64,000 nt of DNA from Azospirillum sp. RU38E (GTDB lineage: Bacteria > Pseudomonadota > Alphaproteobacteria > Azospirillales > Azospirillaceae), in the NCBI RefSeq assembly GCF_900188385.1, contig NZ_FZOI01000004.1, positions 248,001-312,000 on the forward strand. The letters run 5' to 3'. Below are positions 8,351 through 17,636 of the stretch, piece by piece. The notes beneath the pieces were generated by a model, which was not told the origin of the DNA, made no database searches, and worked only from the letters and a program-made list of their open reading frames with translations. How positions within the stretch are numbered: the stretch's first letter is position 1; each line of letters opens with the position of its first letter. A program made the translations under genes and the position numbers.

Positions 8351-9253
8351 TCAGTCCGGCCAGCGGCGATGTTGCCACATCCACTGGCCGGGATCGTCGC
8401 GCACCCAGTCGCCCAGCAGATCGTTAAGCTGGTGCATCACCACCGCCGCGTCTGCCCGCATGTCGCCACTGCGGGTAAAGCGCAGCGGCGGCAAGGCTTC
8501 CACCCGGAAGCGCGCCGGCCCCAGCCGGATCACCCGCAGCGGCACCGCCGGAAGGTCATAGCGCAGGGCCAGATCGGCCAGCAGCGTGCCCGTCATGGCA
8601 TCGCGGCCCAGGAAGGGCACTGGAATGCCCTCGTTCAGTTTCTGGTCGATCAGCAGACCAACATGGTTGCCGGCGCGCACAGCATCCACCAGACCGCGCG
8701 CCGCCTCCTTCCCCTTGGGCACCATATGCCCGCCCAACGCGGCGCGGGCGCGGGCCAGCATTTTGGCGACATAGGGGTTATTGGGCCGGCGGAACACATA
8801 GGTCAGGTCCAGCCCGAAGCGGGATGCGGTGATGCCGCATAATTCCCAATTGGCGAAATGACCGGTGAAGACGATGCCGGCCCGCCCGTCATCGGCCAAG
8901 GCCTGCAGATGTTCCGCCCCCACCAGTTCGACATGCTGGGGATAATGGGCGGCGATCCGGTCCAGATGCACATATTCGCCGAAGGTGCGGCCCAGATTGT
9001 CCCAGGCCTGCCGCACCACCCTCTCCACCGCCGGCCCGTCCAGTGCCGGCAGGGCACGGGCGACGGCGCGCCGCATCCGCGCTGAGGAGGGCAGCAGCGG
9101 GCCCAGCGTGCGCATGATAAAGCCACCGACATTCGACGCCGCCACCGGCCCCAGCAGCCGCATGGATGTGATGAAGATCCAGGCCAGCGCCGCTTCCAGC
9201 CGATAAAGCACCAGGCGGTTGAGCTTCCGCCGCAATTGGCTATGCGTCGCCAT
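8351..9253 (-). CDS. lpxL: Lipid A biosynthesis lauroyl/myristoyl acyltransferase (LpxL/HtrB family)
   Basis: Inner-membrane-associated enzyme that transfers a secondary acyl chain to Kdo2-lipid IVA. The 300 residues include an N-terminal hydrophobic anchor (about 20-50) and the catalytic HX4E motif in TGHFANWE. Later motifs DQKLNEG and WMWQHRRWP are typical of the family. It is the last gene of waaA-lpxK-lpxL, and its start overlaps the end of lpxK by 14 bases, implying translational coupling. Whether it is LpxL- or LpxM-like cannot be told from sequence alone. Confidence 0.9.
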   Translation of the reverse strand: MATHSQLRRKLNRLVLYRLEAALAWIFITSMRLLGPVAASNVGGFIMRTLGPLLPSSARMRRAVARALPALDGPAVERVVRQAWDNLGRTFGEYVHLDRIAAHYPQHVELVGAEHLQALADDGRAGIVFTGHFANWELCGITASRFGLDLTYVFRRPNNPYVAKMLARARAALGGHMVPKGKEAARGLVDAVRAGNHVGLLIDQKLNEGIPVPFLGRDAMTGTLLADLALRYDLPAVPLRVIRLGPARFRVEALPPLRFTRSGDMRADAAVVMHQLNDLLGDWVRDDPGQWMWQHRRWPD

Positions 9254-10244
9254 TGCCTACCCCGATCACACCATCCAACAGACGATCCAGCGCCGCCGCA
9301 TCGCCCAGCGCCACCTGCACCGGCAGGATTTCCACCTGCGCCCGCAGCGCTGGCGGCAGCCGCATGGCATCCTTTTCCGTCGTCACCGGCAGCGCGTCCA
9401 GTGCTGCCGCCCGGCGCAGCAAGGCCGCCAGCTCATCCGCCATGTAAGGGTGATGGTCGGGAAAAGGAAGGGTGGCCACCGGCATGGCGCCGATGCGGCG
9501 CAGCGTGTCGAAGAATTTTTCCGGCCGGCCGATCCCGGCAAAACCCAGCACCCGCCGCCCGGCCAGTCGGCTGGCCGCCACCGCATCGGGCACCAGCGCG
9601 GCGGTCAATAAGGGCAGCCCAGCCGCCGCCGCCGCATCGCGCACGCCCCCCGCCGCCGGCCCTTCCTGGCCCATCAGCAGCACGGCCTGGGCGCGGGCCA
9701 GCCCAGCCGTCACCGGCTCCCGTAGGGGGCCGGCGGGGATCACCCTTCCATTGCCGAATCCGGCCCCGGCATCGGCAACGATCAGGGAAAAATCCTTCGC
9801 CAGGGCTGGATTCTGGAAACCATCATCCATGATGATGGCCTGCACCCCGGCATCGCGCATCGCCCTTGCCGCCGCCACCCGGTCCCGGCCAATCCAGGCC
9901 GGGATATGCCGCGACAGCAAGAGCGGCTCATCCCCCACATCGGCGGCCGTGTGGCGATCCGGGTCAACGCGCAGCGGCCCCGTCAGCCGCCCGCCATGCC
10001 CGCGTGACAGGGCAGCGGCATCCAAGCCGCGCGCCCGCAGCCGTTCCACCAGATAGCGTACCAGCGGGGTCTTGCCGGCCCCGCCGGCCACCAGATTGCC
10101 GACGCAGATCACCGGCACCCCCGCCTTGACCGGCACACCCTGTCGCAGCCGCCGGGCCGTCACGCCCGCCCACAGGCAGGCCAGCGGCGCCAGGGCGGCA
10201 GCCGCCAGCCCTGGTGGGCGATACCAGAATCCCGGCGCCTTCAT
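9240..10244 (-). CDS. lpxK: Tetraacyldisaccharide 4'-kinase
   Basis: Phosphorylates the 4' position of the lipid A disaccharide at the inner membrane. The 334 residues open with the usual FWYRPPG and a hydrophobic stretch. The Walker A loop GGAGKTPLV (about 57-65) and IMDDGFQNPALAKDFSL (about 147-163) are diagnostic. The start codon overlaps the waaA stop by 4 bases (ATGA), and the end overlaps lpxL. Confidence 0.96.
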   Translation of the reverse strand: MKAPGFWYRPPGLAAAALAPLACLWAGVTARRLRQGVPVKAGVPVICVGNLVAGGAGKTPLVRYLVERLRARGLDAAALSRGHGGRLTGPLRVDPDRHTAADVGDEPLLLSRHIPAWIGRDRVAAARAMRDAGVQAIIMDDGFQNPALAKDFSLIVADAGAGFGNGRVIPAGPLREPVTAGLARAQAVLLMGQEGPAAGGVRDAAAAAGLPLLTAALVPDAVAASRLAGRRVLGFAGIGRPEKFFDTLRRIGAMPVATLPFPDHHPYMADELAALLRRAAALDALPVTTEKDAMRLPPALRAQVEILPVQVALGDAAALDRLLDGVIGVGNGDA

Positions 10245-11521
10245 CGGCCCATCCCGGCTTGCCGCAGCAGCGGGGCCAGGGCTTCCATCACCCGGTCAAT
10301 GGCCTGGGCATTGGCCTCTGCCACGGCGCGGGCGGCATCGGCCTGGGTCTGGCGCGCGGACCCATCCTCAAGCAAGGCTGCCACAGCCGGCGCCAGCTCG
10401 TCCGGTCCCGCCAGCCGGCGCGCCCCGCCGGCCTGTTCCAGCGTCGCCGCGATTTCCGCGAAATTATGCATATGCGGGCCATAGAGCACGGCACTGCCCA
10501 GCAGCGCCGGTTCAATCGGGTTATGGCCGCCCACCGGCACGAAGGAGCCGCCGACCACACTGACCGGACAGAGCCGGAACACCAGCCCCAATTCCCCCAG
10601 CGTATCGATCAGAAACACATCCGTGTCCGGCCCCGGCCGCTCCCCCCGCGACCGTCGCGCCACGCGCAGGTTGGCCGCCGCCAGCAGATCGGCCACCGCA
10701 TCGCCGCGCGGCGGATGGCGCGGCACCAGCACCAGCAGGGCCTTGGGATGGCTGGCGCGTAAGCGCAGCTGGGCGGCAATGGCCGCCTCCTCCTCCCCGG
10801 CATGGCTGGAGGCAAAGCACCAGGGGTGCCGCCCCGCCAGCCGTTCGGCCAGCAGGGCCTGTTCCCCCGCATCGGCCGGCAGCGGGGCGGCGGAATATTT
10901 CAGATTGCCCAGTGCGCGCACATCGCCAATGCCCAGGGTGCTGAGATAATCCGCCTCCACCTGCGTCTGCGCCAGGGCCAGCTGAAATACCGACAGCAGG
11001 CGCCGCGCCGCTGCCGGCGCGCGGCGCCAGTTGCGAAAGCTGCGCGCACTCAGCCGCGCATTGACCAGGGCGCAGGGAATCGCGCGGCGGCGGATGCCGG
11101 CCAGCAGGTTGGGCCAGAATTCAGACTCGATCCACAGCACCAGATCGGGGTGCCAATGGTCCAGAAACCCATTCACCGCCACCGGCAGATCGACCGGCAC
11201 ATATTGGTGGAAGGCGCGCGGCCCTGGCAGCCGCTTGGCCATCAGTTCGGCCGAGGTGACTGTACCCGTCGTCACCAGCACATGGCAGGCCGGATCAACC
11301 GCCAGCAGCCGTTCCACCAGCGGCAGCACCGCCAGCGATTCCCCCACGCTGGCGGCATGAACCCAGACCAGCGGCCCCATTGGCCGTGCCCTTCCCGGCC
11401 GGCCCAGCCTTTCGCCCCGGCGGGCCACATCTTCCTTGCCGCGCAGCGCCCGCCGGTCCAGCAGCCGCCGCACGGCCGGGCCGGCCAGATGGGTCAGGGC
11501 GCGATAAATCAGCTCAAGCAT
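10241..11521 (-). CDS. waaA: 3-deoxy-D-manno-octulosonic acid transferase
   Basis: Membrane-anchored glycosyltransferase (GT30) that adds Kdo to lipid IVA. The start at 11521, reading MLELIYRALTHLAGP, gives 426 residues, the usual length; an upstream in-frame ATG would add 25 residues unlike the family. ASVGES is the family's N-terminal motif. WIESEFWPN, VNARLSARS and GGSFVPVGGHNPIEPA are highly conserved. It is the first gene of the lipid A operon and is divergent from a histidine-rich exported protein. Confidence 0.96.
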   Translation of the reverse strand: MLELIYRALTHLAGPAVRRLLDRRALRGKEDVARRGERLGRPGRARPMGPLVWVHAASVGESLAVLPLVERLLAVDPACHVLVTTGTVTSAELMAKRLPGPRAFHQYVPVDLPVAVNGFLDHWHPDLVLWIESEFWPNLLAGIRRRAIPCALVNARLSARSFRNWRRAPAAARRLLSVFQLALAQTQVEADYLSTLGIGDVRALGNLKYSAAPLPADAGEQALLAERLAGRHPWCFASSHAGEEEAAIAAQLRLRASHPKALLVLVPRHPPRGDAVADLLAAANLRVARRSRGERPGPDTDVFLIDTLGELGLVFRLCPVSVVGGSFVPVGGHNPIEPALLGSAVLYGPHMHNFAEIAATLEQAGGARRLAGPDELAPAVAALLEDGSARQTQADAARAVAEANAQAIDRVMEALAPLLRQAGMGR

Positions 11522-11723
11522 GGAACAGGGAACTTCTCCGGGGCCAGGGGCCTGCCTGTGTAGCATGGGCGATGCCGCCGCCGCCATGCCGGCCATCCGG
11601 GGAGGGTGCGACCCAAACTTGTCACGAGCTCTGGCGCTTTCCGCCGCCCGGCCGCCGCAATCCCGCCCAGATGCCGGGTCAGCCTGTACCTATCCCCAGG
11701 CAGTGGATCGGATAGGAACGACA

Positions 11724-12053
11724 ATGAAAAACACGCTTTCCCTCGCCGCAGTGGCGGCCACAATGATGGCCCTGGCCCCGATGGGCGAAGCCTTTGCCGG
11801 TGATGATCACCGTCGCGGCGGCCGCCACCATGACCATCACCATCATCATTATTATGACCGCGACGGGTATCGCGGCCGGCCGCAGCATCACCATCACCAC
11901 CATTACGATCGGCCGCCCCCGCCGCCCGTGGTCTATCACTATTACGCACCGCCGCCGCGCCCGCCCGCCACGGTGATCTATCGGGACATTTATCGGGATT
12001 ACCCGACCGGCAATTCCTTCAACCTGAAAGTCCATATCGACGGACGTCGCTAG
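11724..12053 (+). CDS. Exported histidine- and proline-rich protein
   Basis: A 109-residue protein with a signal peptide (MKNTLSLAAVAATMMALAP, cleavage near AFA-GD). The mature part has two histidine clusters (HHDHHHHHYY and QHHHHHHYD) followed by PPPPP and PPPRPP runs. Histidine clusters of this kind can bind Ni, Zn or Cu, so a periplasmic metal buffer is possible, but nothing nearby confirms it. An AGGA ribosome-binding site supports the ATG at 11724. The family is not recognised. Confidence 0.7.
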   Translation: MKNTLSLAAVAATMMALAPMGEAFAGDDHRRGGRHHDHHHHHYYDRDGYRGRPQHHHHHHYDRPPPPPVVYHYYAPPPRPPATVIYRDIYRDYPTGNSFNLKVHIDGRR

Positions 12054-12119
12054 AGCGGATCGCGGAAAAGCGGAATCGCTTTGGAGCGTGAATCCGCTCG
12101 CTGAATAAGGAATTAGAGC
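12052..12119. repeat. Intergenic palindromic repeat-like element
   Basis: GAGCGGAT (12053-12060) and ATCCGCTC (12092-12099) are inverted around AAGCGGAATCGCTTTGGAGC. It resembles the short AGAGCGGAT...ATCCGCTC elements scattered in alphaproteobacterial intergenic regions. It abuts the stop of the histidine-rich gene and may help terminate transcription. Confidence 0.45.
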
Positions 12120-12214
12120 CACCAGAAAGACTTGACGCGGGGGCCCGTCAGCACGACCTTATAGGTCTTGCTGGCGGGGCCTGTTCCCCGTCTCGACAGG
12201 CTATGGAGTTTGCC

Positions 12215-12751
12215 ATGAACGTCGTTCCAGCCCATGGGCTGCGCGCCACCGCGCGCCGTGCCGCCGGAATTGCCACGCTGCTGGTTCTGGTTTCCACCCC
12301 CGTTCTGGCGGAGGAAGCGGCACCGAAGGTGAATGGCTTCAAACCCATTGAACGGTCGATGACGCCGGGTGAGCGCGCCGCCGCCCAATCCTATGCCCGT
12401 CCGGGCAGCAATCCTGGCGGTTCCACCCTGGGCATTACCGGCGACAGCGACAGCCAGGAGCGCAACGGCGTCCAGTTTTATATGAGTGGTGGCAGCCGGG
12501 CTGGCTGGGGCAATGTCAATTCCATGGGCTCCCGCCGCTCCAATGAACTGTTGGGTGACGGTGTTGCCGTCTATAATGCGGAGCCGTTTTATTCCAACAA
12601 TCGCGGCTATTATAGCCCCTATAGTGGTTACCGCCCGCCGCCGCCGACCATTCAATATAACCAGTCCTTCCTGCGGCACATGTATGGCGGCAATATAGCC
12701 GGTGTGCCGTCGGTTTCCGCGCCGATGGAATTCTGGGACGGCCGCCGTTAA
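12215..12751 (+). CDS. Exported protein of unknown function
   Basis: A 178-residue protein with a twin-arginine-like charged start (RATARRAAG) and a hydrophobic stretch ending TPVLA-EE, consistent with Sec export. The mature part is rich in Gly, Ser, Asn and Tyr, with NNRGYYSPYSGYRPPPP near residue 140. The ATG at 12215 has GGAG six bases upstream. It lies on the same strand as the histidine-rich protein and ends in its own terminator. No family recognised. Confidence 0.6.
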   Translation: MNVVPAHGLRATARRAAGIATLLVLVSTPVLAEEAAPKVNGFKPIERSMTPGERAAAQSYARPGSNPGGSTLGITGDSDSQERNGVQFYMSGGSRAGWGNVNSMGSRRSNELLGDGVAVYNAEPFYSNNRGYYSPYSGYRPPPPTIQYNQSFLRHMYGGNIAGVPSVSAPMEFWDGRR

Positions 12752-12784
12752 GACGGCTGCCTTACGTCTCCCCGCCTAATGCTA

Positions 12785-12822
12785 AGGCCCGCCCTGTTCA
12801 GAAAACAGCGGCGGGCTTTTTT
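12785..12822 (+). terminator. Rho-independent terminator
   Basis: GCCCGCC...GGCGGGC with an inner CTGTT/AACAG pairing, followed by TTTTTTG. It serves the exported-protein gene ending at 12751. Confidence 0.85.
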
Positions 12823-12979
12823 GTACACAACCGCAGTACATAACGGGAATATTGCGTCAGTCCCGCCTATACTGCACAGCAACCATTCGGCTGGTGACCA
12901 TCTGCTGTGATATGGATCAAGGACATCCGGACGCTGCCGGGATGAAGTGGTGCCAATCCATTTCGCAGGAGCAGCAGAG

Positions 12980-13429
12980 ATGTCGGAAACGGCCGACCAT
13001 TTCCATATTCACCTTCCCCCCTCCGACCAGTTGCGCCAGCGCACGCAGGAGGCACGGGCCCGCGCCCGGCAGGCACGTCACCAAGTGGAAAATGCGGAAA
13101 CCCGCCGCATTGCCCTGGACGCGGAACGTAAGCGCCGGCTGGCCCCGACTGAAATCCGCCAGCGCCTGACCGCGCTGGAAGAGGTGGTGGAGCGCGGCGA
13201 ATATCAGCTGCTGCTTGAGCGCTTCCCCAGCGATATCTGCGTCGATCGCGGCCGCGCCATCAACAATAATGAGGAAAGCTGGCCGGCAACGCTGGCCGGT
13301 GTCGCCCTGCAGCTTTACCTGTTCTGGCAGACCGAACTGCGCGATCTCGGCTATGGCATCACTGCCCGCATCCTGGATTTTCCTGACGGCATCCCTGGCG
13401 ATGCCGGCCTGTTCCTCACCTGGCAGTGA
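12980..13429 (+). CDS. Hypothetical protein with N-terminal coiled coil
   Basis: A 149-residue soluble protein. Residues 10-60 form a basic, alanine/arginine-rich helix (RTQEARARARQARHQVENAE) likely to be a coiled coil; the C-terminal half appears globular. AGGAG eight bases before the ATG at 12980 decides the start. It precedes envC on the same strand but is separated by a 150-base gap with a hairpin. No family recognised. Confidence 0.55.
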   Translation: MSETADHFHIHLPPSDQLRQRTQEARARARQARHQVENAETRRIALDAERKRRLAPTEIRQRLTALEEVVERGEYQLLLERFPSDICVDRGRAINNNEESWPATLAGVALQLYLFWQTELRDLGYGITARILDFPDGIPGDAGLFLTWQ

Positions 13430-13519
13430 AAGTGGTATCGACCGGGCGGGCGGTTGCGCCTACTATGGGTGCCGAAATCCCTGGCCGGGTATAATCCGGC
13501 AGGATTCAAGCAGTTTATC

Positions 13520-13550
13520 CACCCGCCGTGACCGGTTTGGCCGGCGGGTG
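13520..13550. terminator. GC-rich hairpin upstream of envC
   Basis: Stem CACCCGCCG (13520-13528) with CGGCGGGTG (13542-13550). There is no T tract, so it could be a weak terminator or a leader structure. Confidence 0.35.
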
Positions 13551-13579
13551 ATTCGGGTCCGCCGCCGCCAGAGGAAGAT

Positions 13580-14809
13580 TTGAGGATCGCGCCGTTCGCT
13601 TTCTGTCTGCTGTCACTGGCCGTGGCCAGTGCCGCCCCCGCGCAGAACAAACCGGACGAGGCGCAGAAGCAGCTGCAGGAGGTGCAGCGCGACCTGAAGC
13701 AGGCCGACAGCCGCAAAAGCGCCCTGGATGCCAAGGCGGAAGCGCTGGAGAAGGAGCTGGCCGACCTGCGTGCCCGGTCGATTGAGGCCGCCGAACAGCA
13801 GCGCGCTCAGTCCGATGAGCTGGCGCGGCTGGAAGCAGCCCTGGCCGATCTGGGCCAGCAGGAACAGGAACGGCTGGCCAAGATCGAAGCGGACAGGGCC
13901 GCCCTGGCCGATCTGCTGGGCGCCTTGCAACGCCTGTCCCGCCTGCCACCGGAAGCGCTGATCGCCCGGCCGCAACCGCCCGGCGACACGGTGAAGACGG
14001 CCCTGCTGTTGCGCAGCGCCGTGCCGGAACTGAAGGCGCGCGCCGATGCGCTGGCCAACCAGTTGACCGACCTGTCCAGCTTGCGCGCCAAGCTGGCCGC
14101 CCAACGGGCCAAGACGGAAAAGGCAACCGCCAGCCTGGCCGTGCGCCAGAAGGATCTGGCCAATCTGGTGGCGCGGCGGGAAGAGATTTCACGCGCCACC
14201 GATGCCGAGCGCGAACAATTGACCGGCACGGTCACCGCGCTGGCCGGCCGCGCCAGCGACCTGAAAGACCTGATCGAGAAGCTGGAGGCGGAGCGCAAGG
14301 CCGCACTGGCCCGCCAGCGCGCCGAAGAAGCTGCCCGCCGTCAGGCAGCGGAGGCCGAGCGCGAACGCCGCACCAAGGAGAAGGTGGCCACCCTGAAACG
14401 CGCCCCCACCCCGCCGCAATTAGGGGGTATGGTGGCACCGGTCGGTGGAACGGTTGTTGTCCGCTATGGGGAGGCGGACGAGGTGGGGGCGGTCAGCCGT
14501 GGCCTGACCTATCGCGGCCGCGCCAGCGGCCCGGTGGTGGCCCCGGCCGATGGCTCGGTGATGTTCGCGGGTCACTTCAAGGGCTATGGCCTGCTCTTGA
14601 TCCTGGAACATCCCAACGGATATCATTCGCTGTTGGCCGGGATGGGGCGGATTGACGCCAAGCTCGGCCAGCGTGTGCTGGGCGGGGAACCGGTGGGTCT
14701 TTTGTCGGGGGATGGGGCCCCGACGCTTTATTTCGAACTGCGGCGTGGTGGTCAGCCAGTCAACCCCACACGCGGCCTTTCAGGCTCCGACGGCAAAGGG
14801 CATGGTTGA
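13580..14809 (+). CDS. envC: Murein hydrolase activator, EnvC family
   Basis: Exported 409-residue protein that activates periplasmic amidases at the division septum. A signal peptide (to about residue 22) is followed by a long coiled coil (25-265) rich in Ala, Glu, Arg and Lys, then a LytM/M23 domain (290-400). The zinc-site residues of true M23 peptidases are missing: the first His position reads YRGRASG and the final HxH reads LYFELR. That degeneration is expected for EnvC-type activators. The start is TTG, preceded by GAGGAAG. The stop overlaps the next gene by one base. Confidence 0.88.
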   Translation: MRIAPFAFCLLSLAVASAAPAQNKPDEAQKQLQEVQRDLKQADSRKSALDAKAEALEKELADLRARSIEAAEQQRAQSDELARLEAALADLGQQEQERLAKIEADRAALADLLGALQRLSRLPPEALIARPQPPGDTVKTALLLRSAVPELKARADALANQLTDLSSLRAKLAAQRAKTEKATASLAVRQKDLANLVARREEISRATDAEREQLTGTVTALAGRASDLKDLIEKLEAERKAALARQRAEEAARRQAAEAERERRTKEKVATLKRAPTPPQLGGMVAPVGGTVVVRYGEADEVGAVSRGLTYRGRASGPVVAPADGSVMFAGHFKGYGLLLILEHPNGYHSLLAGMGRIDAKLGQRVLGGEPVGLLSGDGAPTLYFELRRGGQPVNPTRGLSGSDGKGHG

Positions 14810-16275
14810 TGATGAAGAAGCTTCTCTCCTCGGCCGCGCTGGCGGCCCTTCTGGCCTTCTCTCCGGTGGCACTGGCGCCCCACGCCGCCACCGCGCGGGA
14901 GCCGCTGAAGTCGGAGACTTACAAGCAGCTGGACCTGTTCGCCGATGTGTTCGAACGGGTGCGCTCCGAATATGTGGAGGAGGTTTCCGACGAGGATCTG
15001 ATCTCCGCCGCCATCAACGGGATGCTCACCTCGCTTGATCCGCATTCCAGCTATCTGGACAAGAAAAGCTTTGCCGACATGCGGGTGCAGACCAAGGGCG
15101 AGTTTGGCGGCCTTGGGATTGAGGTGACGCAGGAAAACGGCGTCGTCAAGGTCATCTCCCCCATGGATGACACGCCCGCCGCCAAGGCCGGCGTGCAGGC
15201 AGGCGATTACATCACCCATCTGAATGATGAATCCATCATGGGTATGGGCCTGAACGAGGCGGTGGAGAAGATGCGCGGCCCCGTGGGCAGCACATTGAAG
15301 GTGACCATCCGCCGCGGTGACCTGTCGCAGCCGATCAATCTCACCATGACCCGGGCCAGCATCAAGGTGCAGTCGGTCCGCTTCCGGGTGGAAGATAATG
15401 TCGGCTATGTCCGTATCTCCAGCTTCAATGAACAGACCCAGCCGGGGCTGGACAAGGCCATCGCCAGCATCAAGACCCAGCTGGGCGACAAGCTGATCGG
15501 TTACGTGCTGGACCTGCGCAACAATCCCGGCGGCCTGCTGGATCAGGCGGTTTCCGTCTCCGACACGTTCCTGGAAAAGGGACGGGAAATCGTCTCCACC
15601 CGGGGCCGGGGTGGCAAGGAAGGCGACCGTTATGTCGCCAAGCCGGGCGATGCCGCCAACGGCCTGCCCCTGGTGGTGCTGATCAATGGCGGTTCGGCCT
15701 CAGCCTCGGAAATCGTTGCCGGTGCCCTGCAGGATCATAAGCGCGCCATCATCCTGGGCACGCAGAGCTTTGGTAAGGGCTCGGTGCAGACCATCATCCC
15801 GTTGCAGGGCAACCAGAGCGCCATGCGCCTGACCACGGCGCGTTACTACACGCCGTCCGGCCGCTCCATCCAGCAATTGGGCATCACCCCGGATATTGAG
15901 GTGCAGCCCGCCAAGGTGGAAGAGCTGGCCCAGGCCGGGCGTCGTCGTGAAGCGGACCTGCCCAAGGCCCTGCGCAACACCGACCCGGCCGCCCAGCAGC
16001 GCCAGGCCAATCCGCAGGGTACGCCGACCACGCCGCCGGCGGCCCCCGCCCCCGGCAATAATGACAGCGCGCCGCAGGTACAGGCCCCGGTCCCGCCGCC
16101 AGCAGCCAATGGCGCACCGTCGCCCGCTCCAGCGGCCGCCAACGCCAATGGCCAGCCGGAACCGGCACCGGTCGATTACCAGCTGCTGCGCGCCATCGAT
16201 CTGCTGCGCGGTGTTTCCATGTTCAACCATGCCAAGCAGGCGGCGGTCACCCCCGCCGCCACCAACGCCAACTGA
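14809..16275 (+). CDS. ctpA: C-terminal processing peptidase (S41 family)
   Basis: Periplasmic serine protease of 488 residues. The order is signal peptide (to about 29), S41 N-terminal helices, PDZ domain (about 95-175), and catalytic core. The Ser/Lys dyad lies in GGSASASEI (about 298) and SFGKGSVQ (about 323). The last 100 residues form a Pro/Ala-rich tail (APAPGNNDSAP, PAAANANGQPEPAP). The ATG at 14809 shares a base with the envC stop; a TTG one codon earlier is possible. The envC-ctpA-YibQ order is conserved in alphaproteobacteria and points to cell-wall remodelling. Confidence 0.93.
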   Translation: MMKKLLSSAALAALLAFSPVALAPHAATAREPLKSETYKQLDLFADVFERVRSEYVEEVSDEDLISAAINGMLTSLDPHSSYLDKKSFADMRVQTKGEFGGLGIEVTQENGVVKVISPMDDTPAAKAGVQAGDYITHLNDESIMGMGLNEAVEKMRGPVGSTLKVTIRRGDLSQPINLTMTRASIKVQSVRFRVEDNVGYVRISSFNEQTQPGLDKAIASIKTQLGDKLIGYVLDLRNNPGGLLDQAVSVSDTFLEKGREIVSTRGRGGKEGDRYVAKPGDAANGLPLVVLINGGSASASEIVAGALQDHKRAIILGTQSFGKGSVQTIIPLQGNQSAMRLTTARYYTPSGRSIQQLGITPDIEVQPAKVEELAQAGRRREADLPKALRNTDPAAQQRQANPQGTPTTPPAAPAPGNNDSAPQVQAPVPPPAANGAPSPAPAAANANGQPEPAPVDYQLLRAIDLLRGVSMFNHAKQAAVTPAATNAN

Positions 16276-16333
16276 TTGACTGATTGATCCCTTCTTGCCC
16301 TTTCCCGTCCCGCTGAAACGAAAACGCTGACCC

Positions 16334-17626
16334 GTGGCCCTCTCCCTGCTCAGCAAGAAGCCCAAAACGGGCGCCGAAAAGGCGAAGGACGACAGCGCGG
16401 CCGTGCTGGCGGCCCGTTTCGGCGTCGGCAAGAAGGGCGGGAAGGCCGACAAGGCCAAGGCGGACCCCTTCCTCAACCTGGATGCAGCCGCCGATGGCGA
16501 TGACCTGCCCGCGCCGAAAAGGCGGGGCAAGACCGCGGCGGCGGCCAAGGGGGATCGGCCGCCGCTCTCTAAACCGCTGGTCGCGGCCGGGGCAGTGGCG
16601 GGGGTATTTCTGCTGGTGCTGGCCGGCACCGCCGTCTGGCTGGCGCTGACGGCCCATGACACGGCCGACCGGCTGACCGCGTCGCGCCAGGTGGGGCCGA
16701 AACTGGCCGTGCTGCTGCCTGACGGCACGCCCCGCTTCCCCGATGCCCCAGCGGCGGAGGCGGCACCCAAGGCAGAGGAAGCCCCGCTGGACCCGGTGGA
16801 TATGCCGGTGACGTTACAGCCATCCCGCAACGACCTGTTGCTGGAACGGCTGCGCGTGGGGCTGGTGCCCAAGGTGGCGGCGGACGGCACCGCCCCCTGG
16901 CAGCATTATGCCCGCCCCTTCCCCCAGGATGACAAGCGCCCGCGCATCGCCATTGTGGTGACGGGGATGGGCCAGTCCGCCGCCGCCACCCAGACGGCCA
17001 TCGCCCGCCTGCCCGGCGCCGTCAGCTTCGCCTTCGCCCCCACCACCCCACAGCCCCAACCCCTGGTGGATGAGGCGCGGGACAAGGGGCATGAGGTGCT
17101 GCTGGCCGTGCCGATGCAGCCCCAGGGCTATCCCGCCAGCGACCCCGGCGCCAACACCCTGCTGACGACCCTGTCGGATGAGGAAAATGTGAAGCGGCTG
17201 GAGGCGACGCTGGCCGCCTTCACCGGCTATGTCGGCCTGACCAGCCGCACCGACAGCGGCACCGCCTTCCTGACTCAGCATGATAATCTGCGCGCCGTGC
17301 TGCAACAGGTGCAGCGGCGCGGGCTGATCTATCTGGACCTCTGGCAGGTACAGGGCAGCAAGGTGGCCCCGCTGGCCAAGGAACTCTCCCTGCCCCGCGC
17401 CTTCAGCGATCTGCAGATCGACCGGATGCCGTCCGCCATCGGCATTGATGAACAGCTGGCCCAGCTGGAACGGCTGGCCCAGGCCAATGGCGTGGCCGTG
17501 GGGTTCGCGGAGGCGCAGAACCCGGTGGTGATCGAACGGCTGTCGCTCTGGGCCGGCACCTTGCGCGACCGGGGCATCGTGCTGGCCCCGGTGACGGCGG
17601 TGGTGAACCGGCAGGCGGATCGGTGA
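16334..17626 (+). CDS. Divergent polysaccharide deacetylase family protein (YibQ-like)
   Basis: A 430-residue, single-pass membrane protein. The cytoplasmic N-terminus is lysine-rich (to about 80), followed by a TM segment at about 83-107 and a periplasmic NodB-like domain from about 210 (RPRIAIVVTGMGQS). Divergent members lack the metal triad of true deacetylases, and none is evident here. The start is GTG at 16334. As third gene after envC and ctpA it likely belongs to the same envelope module, although its biochemical activity is unknown. Confidence 0.85.
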   Translation: MALSLLSKKPKTGAEKAKDDSAAVLAARFGVGKKGGKADKAKADPFLNLDAAADGDDLPAPKRRGKTAAAAKGDRPPLSKPLVAAGAVAGVFLLVLAGTAVWLALTAHDTADRLTASRQVGPKLAVLLPDGTPRFPDAPAAEAAPKAEEAPLDPVDMPVTLQPSRNDLLLERLRVGLVPKVAADGTAPWQHYARPFPQDDKRPRIAIVVTGMGQSAAATQTAIARLPGAVSFAFAPTTPQPQPLVDEARDKGHEVLLAVPMQPQGYPASDPGANTLLTTLSDEENVKRLEATLAAFTGYVGLTSRTDSGTAFLTQHDNLRAVLQQVQRRGLIYLDLWQVQGSKVAPLAKELSLPRAFSDLQIDRMPSAIGIDEQLAQLERLAQANGVAVGFAEAQNPVVIERLSLWAGTLRDRGIVLAPVTAVVNRQADR

Positions 17627-17636
17627 TAAATACTTT

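Noticed and set aside
11800-11930. CAC/CAT-rich repeats as a CRISPR or microsatellite
   Set aside because: They encode histidine runs in a gene with a good signal peptide and ribosome-binding site; there are no spacers.
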